Positions 43,630 through 52,964 of a stretch of DNA of 64,000 nucleotides are shown piece after piece. Within the stretch, counting starts at the first letter, position 1. Each line of letters begins with the position of its first letter. This DNA is from Serripes groenlandicus (lineage: Eukaryota > Mollusca > Bivalvia > Cardiida > Cardiidae): the NCBI GenBank assembly GCA_031761405.1, contig JASEVX010000003.1, positions 70,652,346 to 70,716,345 of the forward strand, in the 5' to 3' direction. A program made the translations under genes and the position numbers. The notes below the pieces were generated by a model. It did not search any database. It had not been told where the DNA came from and was given only the letters and a program-made list of their open reading frames with translations.

Positions 43630-45620
43630 GTTCGCTACGATCTCGATTTATAATTTGGCCAGTCTGCTACGATTTCGATTCATAACTTGGCCAGTCTGCT
43701 ACAATCTCGATTCATAACTTGGCCAGTCTGCTACGATCTCGATTCATAACTAGGCCAGTCTGCTACGATCTCGATTCATAACTTGGCCAGTCTGCTACGA
43801 TCTCTCGATTCGTAATTTAGCCAGTCCGCTATGATCTCGATCTCGATTCGTAATTTAGCCAGTCCACTATGATCTTGAGTCCTTTGCGATCTATAGTTGT
43901 GACTTGGCAAGTCCGCTGTGATATAGAGTCGGTCTTTAGCCAGTCTGCTACGATCTCGAATCGTAATTTAGCCAGTCCGCTACGATCTCGAATCGTAATT
44001 TAGCCAGTCCGCTACGATCTCGAATCCTAATTTAGCCAGTCCGCTACGATCTCGAATCTAAATTTAGCCAGTCCGCTACGATCTCGAATCTTAATTTAGC
44101 TAGTCCGCTACGATATCTATTCGTAAATAAGCCAGTCCACTACGATCTCGAGTCGTTACTTAGCCAGTCCGCTACGATCTCTCGAGTCGTAATTTAGCCA
44201 GTCCGCTATGATCTCGAGTCTTAATTTAGCCAGTCTAATACGATCTCGAGTCGTTACTTAGCCAGTCCGCTACGATCTCTCGAGTCGTAATTTAGCCAGT
44301 CCGCTATGATCTCGAGTCGTAATTTAGCCAGTCCACTATGATCTCGAGTCTTAATTTAGCCAGTCTAATACGATCTCGAGTCGTTACTTAGCCAGTCCGC
44401 TACGATCTCTCGAGTCGTAATTTAGCCAGTCCGCTATGATCTCGAGTCTTAATTTAGCCAGTCCGCTATGATCTCGAGTCGTAATTTAGCCAGTCCGCTA
44501 TGATCTCGAGTCTTAATTTAGCCAGTCCGCTATGATCTCTCGAGTCGTTACTTAGCCAGTCCGCTATGATCTCGAGTCGTAATTTAGCCAGTCCGCTATG
44601 ATCTCGAGTCGTAATTTAGCCAGTCCGCTATGATCTCGAGTCGTAATTTAGCCAGTCCGCTATGATCTCGAGTCTTAATTTAGCCAGTCCGCTATGATCT
44701 CGAGTCTTTATTTAGCCAGTCCGCTACGATCTCGAGTCTTAATTTAGCCAGTCCGCTATGATCTCGAGTCTTAATTTAGCCAGTCCGCTATGATCTCGAG
44801 TCTTAATTTAGCCAGTCCGCTATGATCTCGAGTCTTAATTTAGCCAGTCCGCTACGATCTCGAGTCGTAATTTAGCCAGTCCGCTATGATCTCGAGTCTT
44901 AATTTAGCCAGTCCGCTATGATCTCGAGTCTTAATTTAGCCAGTCCGCTATGATCTCGAGTCTTAATTTAGCCAGTCCGCTATGATCTCGAGTCGTAATT
45001 TAGCCAGTCCGCTATGATCTCGAGTCTTAATTTAGCCAGTCCGCTATGATCTCTCGAGTCGTTACTTAGCCAGTCCGCTATGATCTCGAGTCGTAATTTA
45101 GCCAGTCCGCTATGATCTCTCGAGTCGTTACTTAGCCAGTCCGCTATGATCTCGAGTCGTAATTTAGCCAGTCCGCTATGATCTCGAGTCGTAATTTAGC
45201 CAGTCCGCTATGATCTCTCGAGTCGTTACTTAGCCAGTCCGCTATGATCTCGAGTCGTAATTTAGCCAGTCTGCTATGATCTCGAGTCGTAATTTAGCCA
45301 GTCCGCTATGATCTCGAGTCGTAATTTAGCAAGTCCGCTATGATCTCGAGTCTTAATTTAGCCAGTCCGCTATGATCTCGAGTCGTAATTTAGCAAGTCC
45401 GCTATGATCTCGAGTCGTAATTTAGCCAGTCCGCTATGATCTCGAGTCTTAATTTAGCAAGTCCGCTATGATCTCTCGAGTCGTTACTTAGCCAGTCCGC
45501 TATGATCTCGAGTCGTAATTTAGCAAGTCCGCTATGATCTCGAGTCGTAATTTAGCCAGTCCGCTATGATCTCGAGTCGTAATTTAGCAAGTCCGCTATG
45601 ATCTCGAGTCGTATCTTAGC
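43630..45620. repeat. 32-bp satellite array, ~60 copies
   Basis: Unit AGCCAGTCCGCTATGATCTC followed by GAGTCGTAATTT. A 34-bp variant has CTCTCGAG, often with TTACTTAG in place of TAATTTAG. Units at the left edge (43630-43930) are the most diverged (TTGGCCAGTCTGCTACGATC). The array then becomes homogeneous, which fits ageing at the edge and homogenisation inside. The variant units recur in multi-unit blocks. Confidence 0.97.
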
Positions 45621-46002
45621 CAGGTAAATACAGGGTGTCTACCAAGTCGCATGAGTAGGTCATATTTGTCATTGTACATAGCTATTCTAATTTCTACAGG
45701 GAAAATTAAATTGTTGTTACTGGTATAAATTAATCTATGTTGACTTTGTCTTGCTTGGATACATGTGATGTGCATGTCAGGCAATTATTTCTTCAAATAT
45801 CAATGTAATCATAATGTGTAAAGTAGGCGGTGTTCAATCAATGTTTGAAAAGGGGTGGCAGCCCGCCCCAACTGAAGCAATGGGATTTGTAGGAAGTACA
45901 CCAATTTTCCGATTTAGCTTCACTAAGATCTTTATTAGAGAAATGAATTCAACATGAAAAGGCATTTGAAACTGCAAAGATACAGTACATATATCTTTTG
46001 AG
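45621..46002. other. No recognised feature between two arrays
   Basis: About 380 bp separating the 32-bp and 12-bp arrays; no ORF or repeat recognised. Confidence 0.5.
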
Positions 46003-46228
46003 GTTAATACCGAGTTTATACTGAGTTAATACCGAGTTTATACCGAGTTTATACCGAGTTTTTACCGAGTTAATACCGAGTTTATACCGAGTTTTTACCG
46101 AGTTAATACCGAGTTTATACCGAGTTTATACCGAGTTTTTACCGAGTAAATACCAAGTTTATACCGAGATTATACCGAGTTTATACAGGGTTAATACCGA
46201 GTTTATACCGAGTAAATACCAAGTTTAC
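46003..46228. repeat. 11-12-bp tandem array
   Basis: ATACCGAGTTT units with alternating TTA, TAA and TTT joiners, about 19 copies, with variants TACAGGG and TACCAAG near the right edge. Confidence 0.95.
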
Positions 46229-46856
46229 TCTCTTTATAGATAGATATAAAAAATATGCCTGTGAACTGGATCCTTATTTACAGATAATAGAGAAGTGAAG
46301 TGAAGCCAAAAAGGCGCAAACAACTTCCACGGTGATCTGTGTAGCAGAATGTTTTACTATTATTAGACATAAAACTGAAATATTAATTAGATCTTTAAAC
46401 ATAACTGAAACACTAGACGGTAGTCTCCTTTCTTGTCATGCTTTTAAAAAACAAACGCAATTGTAATTGAAGTAATGTTACAAGGCGCCTTTACATGCTA
46501 AAACTATAACATGGAAATTGTAAAATGTTTGTACCGTACTGAGCAATGCTCAAGGAAAACCCTTTTAGAATGCGACAAGTGTATATTCAGATCAGTATGC
46601 GCATTCATGCAGTCTGATTGGGATCCTCACTGTTTGCCAATATAAAGATTCAAAGAACATTCAGAAAAACACCAAATACTTAGGTCAGGTATGAAAGAAT
46701 AGATGCACGTTTAGATATATATCTTCATTTATAAATAAAATGTGAAGGTGTTTTTAATGTTACATATAGCGCGAATGTAAATACATGTGTGTTAATTCCT
46801 CTGACGCTTTTATTGCATAAGTTGGGTCCCGCTCGCCCGTCCGTCCGTCCGAGCGC
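46229..46856. other. No recognised feature
   Basis: About 630 bp. A short (CCGT)n-like stretch, CCCGTCCGTCCGTCCG, lies at 46836-46851. Confidence 0.5.
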
Positions 46857-47087
46857 ACGAATGGACACTTGTTGGGTACTGTCCATATCTTAAAGCCCAC
46901 CCACCATCCTTATAAGACACTTTGATAAGTATTTTTTTTTTTTATAATTTTCTAATGGGTACCTAATTAGCATATTAATGCTATTTATTCCGTAAAAGGG
47001 TGATAATTACGGAATAAACCGTACCCTTGTTGGGTACTATCCAACAAGGACACATCAAAGGAAAATACCCAACAAGTGTCCATTCGT
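46857..47087. mobile_element. 231-bp MITE-like element with 22-bp perfect ends
   Basis: The left end ACGAATGGACACTTGTTGGG(TA) and right end (TA)CCCAACAAGTGTCCATTCGT are exact inverse copies over 22 bp. The interior has a second fold (TTCCGTAAAAGGG...TTACGGAATAAACCG). A further TTGTTGGGTACTATCCAACAA lies just inside the right end. No coding capacity and no other copy in the window. Confidence 0.8.
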
Positions 47088-47531
47088 ATAGGCATCTGCT
47101 TATAGTGTAGACTCAGATGAGTCTGAGCATACGTAAAGTCCGACCAGAGTCTTCACTGTTCGTAAATTACGTATAATAAATGAAATGCTGTGTATATTCA
47201 AGCTTGTAGTATGTAATTGTGTATGTCTATCTTTCTCGTCTGTACATGTATCATGTATTTTTTTGTGGGATTAACCATATGTGTTGAAGCCTATTAATAA
47301 AGCTCCTGTTCTAGTCTACTATATGTGACTTTATATTTATTTTGATAAAGTTATAGTTGTAGCCCTACTAGTGTTATGTCAATGTACCTTGTACCTTCAT
47401 CGGACCCCGCTAAAAAGAGTTATGAAGATCCGAAATCGCAGACGCGGCTCATTTTCGTTTGAATTCGACAGTCCGCAATTCCTATCTCATTCTTTTAAAG
47501 CTTCGAACATTAATAGGTTTGAACTAATTAG
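47088..47531. other. No recognised feature
   Basis: About 440 bp; chance frames only. Confidence 0.45.
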
Positions 47532-47757
47532 TTTAAACTTATTTATTTTACATCGATTGCGAAACAATCTTTAAGCTTATATTAATCACGCTCGATGTCT
47601 ACTTCCTGGAGACATAACCAGTACTCGCGCCAATTGTGTGGAAAAATCCCAAAGGCAGAACCCGTTCATCACGGGATTCGAACCCGTTCATCACGGGATT
47701 CGAACCCGGGATCTTTGGTACGAGAGGCCGACGCTCTACCTCTGTACCACTGTCTTC
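47532..47757 (-). mobile_element. SINE-2, reverse, with an internal 22-bp duplication
   Basis: Read on the minus strand: head GACAGTGGTACAGAGGTAGA, B-box GGGTTCGAATCCC, body CTCCAGGAAGTAGACATCGA, end ATCGATGTAAAATAAATAAG. The segment GGGTTCGAATCCCGTGATGAAC is present twice in tandem, duplicating the B-box. It otherwise matches the 26845 copy. Confidence 0.8.
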
Positions 47758-48869
47758 CAAGAATTAGACAAATCTTTGCACCAATTAGAAGTTCAAAATA
47801 TTTCAATGAATACACTTCAGTTCAAAGTCAACGCACGCACTGACAGCTTCGGTACAACCCGTGCAAAAATAGCATGTACTTATTTTGTAATATTTGCCTC
47901 TGTCCCATTTAGCACAACTTACAAAACATTTATCAATGCAAGTAGAATAGAAAACACGTATGACTTTACATGCAAATTTTACCGTATAATTTAATTTCAA
48001 GACTTTTAATGATTCTACCAGAAATGTTATGCACAAGTCTCTGGCTCCAAGAAAGACATACCATCAAGAAATGGAACTCAAAGTTCCATCAACATGGTTA
48101 GTTCAATAAGGCACACAACACAACAACCACATCCACTTTTTGCAAAGAAATAAGCAGTATTTTAATAAGACAATAGAAACGTTGACACAAGTTGAGATGA
48201 ACCTTTTCTATAGAGACAGCTATCTGTATTAGGACTTTTTAAAAAGTGTTTATGTCACGAACAATATAAATCTTAGAAAATGTAGATAGTTCGTTAAATA
48301 TTTCGAAATCGATGGACAATTTTAAATAGAGTCCAGCTCGTAACTTCCACAAAACCACAGTTTTCATCTTATCATTATTGTTTAAACAATAATTTATGCA
48401 TATTTATCCTTGAAAACTTGAATGCAGCTGAAAATTGTCGAATCCCATCGATTAGGTTAATTAATAATTATATCGAGTCGCACCACGGCGGCTACTAACA
48501 GGCACGTAGCTGGGTCGATTTGTGGACTACGCACCGAAAGAAATTCGTCTATATGGGCTCAGGTGACTTCTGGTGTATATTTCACAATTTCTAAATGAGC
48601 CTACTTGATACCCTTATGTACGGCATATCTACACAAAATACCCTAAAAACGTTTGCAGCATTCGTAATTTATTTTTACCAACATTGACTGGCACTTCAAC
48701 AAAAGTGAAACCTCGAAGAAACCGAACTGAGTGATCGCAGTTCATATGTCCCGGCTTTGGCATCACCATAGTTAAGGAAGACGTCATCTGAGCTGTCAAC
48801 GACCGTCGTATACGAGCATTTGAAAGTATTAAGTGCGACTGTAATTTAGTCTGATTTTCCATGTGTTTT
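47758..48869. other. No supported gene; decayed sequence downstream of the transposase relic
   Basis: 1.1 kb. The 85-codon minus-strand frame at 48629-48886 lies just past the transposase relic (3' side) and may be its eroded continuation, but I cannot match it to the hAT C-terminus. A 20-bp palindrome ATTATTGTTTAAACAATAAT lies at 48371-48390. Confidence 0.3.
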
Positions 48870-49625
48870 ATGCTTACTTCGTTCATGAAAACGCAACAAC
48901 CGTTTGCCCGAGAAGTAAAACAGGAATGCCACTTCTTGAACGGTCTTTATCATGTTTCTGGCAAGTGGCTCTTCGGATGCATGCTATAGCAAGGTTTGGA
49001 CAGTGAGCTATGTAGTGGTTGTACACTGGCTACGTCGGGAATTATCTGCCGAACTCGCTCGAACACCACGGAACTTTCCGGACATGTTGGATGCTCCATC
49101 GTAGCCTAACCGACTTGGTTGTATGGTCGAAGTACCTCAAACAGAGCGCCACTTGCTCCATAGTAGACGCGTCAGTGGCTTCGTCTGTCATATACCCAAA
49201 GAACGGAACACTTTTGCATTTGCGCACAATTTCCTCACTAATTTGATCCCCGCATATCGTGATTACTTCATTTTGTATAGCGGATGAAGTGTATCGCGTC
49301 ACCGTTCTTCAAATGATCACGCAGCACAGGGTTATATTTGGCTTGGTATTCTAAAAGTGCTTTAAAGTTACTATTTGTATCCTCATGACCATGCATAGCT
49401 AGATTGTGTTTACAACAAAGGATATAATTGTATCAATTATGCCTTGTAATACATGTATGTTCTTGCTAACTAGGTCATCATTGGCATAGGAAACTGATTG
49501 GGCAATGCTTTTCTCAATTCCAGACATAACTGCAGTGAAATGTCCAGCCGCTTCAAGCGACTGCGCATGTGTTTTGCACTTAATGTGAGCGGTGATAACC
49601 TTGCCAAGATTGCTTGGGTCAGTTG
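48870..49625 (-). pseudogene. hAT-type (DUF4371/ZMYM1-like) transposase, broken
   Basis: Fragments of one transposase lie in order in different frames of the minus strand. They are: HIKCKTHAQSLEAAGHF (about 49590-49540), HNLAMHGHEDTNSNFKALLE (about 49410), PFFGYMTDEATDASTMEQV (about 49205-49150), GYDGASNMSGKFRGVRA (about 49110-49060), HCPNLAIAC (about 49000) and TVQEVAFLFYFSGKR (about 48940). These match the order of conserved motifs in hAT-like transposases with a DUF4371 domain. At least two frameshifts and a stop break it. Some 40 codons expected between the DEATD and GYDGASN motifs are absent. The N-terminal zinc finger and the C-terminal dimerisation domain are not seen. It is a dead copy; terminal repeats were not found. 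Confidence 0.75.
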
Positions 49626-49944
49626 ATTATTGCAGGTTGCGACACTAGCGATCTCTTCTCAGATCCAAAAAAATAGCACGGACCACAATTCGCTCCAACA
49701 ATATACGTCGAATATCGTACTTCCATGTACAATATGAAAATACTATATGACTGTATACAAACTACATAGGACATCTAATAATTATCAATAAATATAGATT
49801 ATTCGTGATCATGTCTGAATTGTTCTGATTTGTCCGTTTTCACCCTTACCCTCCTTAGGGTCCAGTTTTTATTGCATTTTTCGCATTTGTTTCATTTTCA
49901 TTTTTTTGGAACTCTCAAAATATTTCTTACGCCTAGTTACGCGC
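49626..49944. other. No recognised feature
   Basis: About 320 bp upstream of the transposase relic; no inverted repeat end recognised. Confidence 0.4.
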
Positions 49945-50205
49945 CTGACTAATCCAGTGTATGTGAGTTCGAACCCCAGCTCGGCCAATCATTAATTCAC
50001 TTCGCTGATCAACAATACAATCATTAGGACTAGCGTCATTCGTCTTCTACCAAAAGGCTAACAATGTATGTGGCACGGTAGCTAGTAGCCAGGTACGAGT
50101 GTTGTCTGGAATTCAGGAGCGAGCAAGTGCGTAAATTCTGCTCACAATTCTGATTGAACACCATTGTGCAGCGACCACTTCCTAGCCTAGTACTGGTTAG
50201 TCATC
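49945..50205 (+). repeat. Probable SINE remnant
   Basis: A tRNA-like GTGAGTTCGAACCCCAGCTC precedes a body ending in TTCCTAGCCTAGTACTGGTT. That last motif is shared with SINE-1. The A-box and the tail are not recognisable. Confidence 0.4.
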
Positions 50206-50559
50206 ATCTTAAGGCTCTGTCACACACTACCGATGTACCTCGCCGGGACCCAATCGGAGCACACAATTAACAACGGCGAGAAAATCGGCGGAGCTCCGTC
50301 GACAATGTACTTGAAAAGTCCCAATTGACTGTAGCAATACCGTTGTAGTGCTGTATTACATCGCTAAGAACAGTAGAACATCATTTGTACATCGGCAGGA
50401 CTACGGTATCACATATGTACAATTACAGTACACATTGATGCCACCGGAGAGCCGCCGATCTATTACAGGGCGCTACCGGTGCTCTACAAACATTAACGAA
50501 GCCATATCGGAGTACTGCCGCTGTAGTTCCGTTGCTCGCTCCGGCAGCGCAACGGCAGA
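50206..50559. other. No supported gene
   Basis: GC-richer than its surroundings (CACTACCG, GGCGGAGCTCCG). A 96-codon plus frame (50348-50638) runs from it into the repeat that follows. Origin unknown. Confidence 0.35.
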
Positions 50560-50935
50560 AATGTTTGAGTATGTTCACAACTTTATATACGGAAATAACA
50601 TACACTCTCAATATGCGACTCAAGCGCTGCGTGAATAAATTATGTACGCTAATTATATCAAACATGAGGGATATTTTATTCCAAAATAACGATGAAATTA
50701 TGGCACTCTAGAATTATCTGCCCTTCTTGTATATATACGTAATGTTTTATATACAAACAACAATATATATAACTGTGCAAGTGTTGTTATACATTGACCG
50801 TTTAAACAGTGTATACACATATATACGGTAAGAAATAACAAATACATCATAAAAGAAAACTACAGACATATGATGCACGGATATATATATTTAAATAGAG
50901 ATTATTCAACTTATTTTTTGAAAGATAAGAATATC
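50560..50935. repeat. 0.67-kb dispersed repeat, copy 1 first part
   Basis: TACGGAAATAACATACACTC through GAATAAATTnTGTACGCTAA, GCACTCTAGAATnATCT, ATAACTGTGCAAGTGTTG and TACGGTAAGAAATAACAAAT match 56920-57245. The remaining part of this copy is at 52212-52506. Confidence 0.85.
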
Positions 50936-52211
50936 ATTCACGAACCGTCTCGTGAATGGGAGTGACGTCACATTAAATTTTTAAATACGTGTCTTCAACC
51001 ATAGTTTATATTTACTGTGGAATATTGTTTGTCGTTTGACCTACTTTGCGCATTATTTTCGGATGAGGCGTGGCCATGGAAAAAAGGGAGGTGCACGCAT
51101 GCGCAATTGTGTAGTAGATTATAACACTGGTGTGTAATAACTATAAATCAACGATTATGAATTTTTTTTCACCGAGATATCCTTATCTTTGATGGATAGA
51201 AATGTAATAAATACATATATATTTAAATTTACTATTTAAATACATATACGAAACAACGTTTATTAAAGATGTACTGAACAGAAAAGTGGATTTTTTTATA
51301 ATATTTAACTTTTGTTGTAACATTGTTAATTTGAAAGTTGAATGTATGGATAATAATAATAAAAAAATAGATATGTTGCTGTGCTTAATTTTAGGCTAAA
51401 TATATTTATGAAAGCCTTATGATATGCATTTTTTTTTTTTGCTATTTAAGGACATGAAAAGAACACGTTTTCATGCAAATTACCAATATTTGAAAGATGA
51501 TATGCAAATTGTTTGTCTTCTTGTGGTTTAAATCTCATTCTGAAGTTAGTTTATCCATATCTTAGGACGTTCACGTGATATGTTGTAATTTAACCTCAAA
51601 AATAGACTCTGTTTTGCCCTAATGAGAACCCATATCTGTCAGGTGTAAGAATAGACAAGTTCAACATTTTGAATAAGGAAATCACATATTTATAATATTT
51701 AAACTTTTTCTGAAACTTCTTGTGATTATTGCAATAACTATCATTTATCAATATTTAAAGAGAAAAATATATTTCACTGAGCAAAAATTTCAGTTTTTCT
51801 TGTCTGAATGTCTAAAAATTGTTAAAATAAGCATGAATATATATTTATTTATTTTTCAAACATATCTTCAATTGACATTAAAGTATTCCAATATTTTCTA
51901 CTTATTTTCAAAAGCATATGATGCTATACAAGTTCTAGATTAAATTTATATACATGGATTCTAATATGTTCTTTTTACCCAGCTATATTACATAATCAAA
52001 CATGGCGTCTGGGCAGCGCTTAGAAGGCTCACGAAAAATTTCAGCTCTTTATCTCAAACAAATCTAATCCACTATGTTTTAAAATTTGAATCATTATGAA
52101 AAGGCATAATGACCAAACATGTTTGAATTGACAACATAATCAGAAGAGTTAATAACAATGTTACAATTTTTATTTATTTTTAAATATCCACTTCTTAGTT
52201 CATTACATCCT
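50936..52211. other. AT-rich stretch between the two parts of repeat copy 1
   Basis: 1.28 kb, strongly AT-rich. A short match to the repeat (AAATACATATACGAAACAACG at about 51237, corresponding to about 57222) lies in the middle. It therefore comprises two extra segments absent from copy 2. No coding potential is seen beyond a 73-codon AT-rich frame (51722-51943). Confidence 0.5.
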
Positions 52212-52506
52212 TAAATGTGTTATTTATAAATCAATTTCACTTATATTTAACTAATCTTTTGGAATAAATAAATGTCTTACTAACAAGCAGCGAAGCATTG
52301 TTACTGAGTGGAATTATTTCAAATATGTGAAGACAAAATAAGCAAATAAAAATAAATGAATGTCTTGAAGACATACATCGGTAACTGTTAGTTGTAAGGT
52401 AACTGTATCTACGAAGTTCATTAACGGATTGTTCATCGAACCATCCTGACAAATAAATACGTTATGTATAACGATCATGTTGGTTGTCACTTCTTAGGCG
52501 GAAAAT
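52212..52506. repeat. 0.67-kb dispersed repeat, copy 1 second part
   Basis: GTCTTACTAACAAGCAGCGA, GCATTGTTACTGAGTGGAA and CCATCCTGACAAATAAATAC match 57258-57533. A 10-bp GC stem (TGACGCCGCG/CGCGGCGTCA, 52523-52548) follows immediately. Confidence 0.85.
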
Positions 52507-52769
52507 TAAAAAAAAAAGTTATTGACGCCGCGTGGGAGCGCGGCGTCAGTATGGGATAGGTTTTAATTTTGTACCATGGGGTGACGTAATCGAAAAGGGA
52601 GAAACCAATGTTATTATTGTTAAAAAAACCTCTGTTGTTTGATTGAAAAAAACAACCTTTATGAATCAATAAATTGTATTAACTGATTTAAGAAACAACA
52701 AGATACAAAATACGTTTGTCTTCTACCGGTATTACAAAACTTTATACACATTTAATTTGTATTTAATAA

Positions 52770-52945
52770 CTTTTCCCCAACTGTCTAGGCTACGCTGTTT
52801 TTGATTGTTTGGTTTACGGCCCTGACCCAATTCATCAAAGCTCAGAGAAAAAGTTCACTTTTCCCAAACTTTCTAGGCTACGCGTTTTTAATTGTTTAGT
52901 TTACGGGCCCAAAACTCGCCGGATGTTTTTGCCTATTTATAAAAG
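52770..52945. repeat. 88-bp tandem duplication
   Basis: TTTTCCC...AACTnTCTAGGCTACGC and TTTACGGnCCC occur twice, offset about 88 bp (52771 and 52859). Confidence 0.8.
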
Positions 52946-52964
52946 TGTGTGAAGTTGGCAGAGC

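Noticed and set aside
43630..45620. Regular ~32-bp repeats resembling a CRISPR array
   Set aside because: Units are directly contiguous with no unique spacers, and the genome is eukaryotic.
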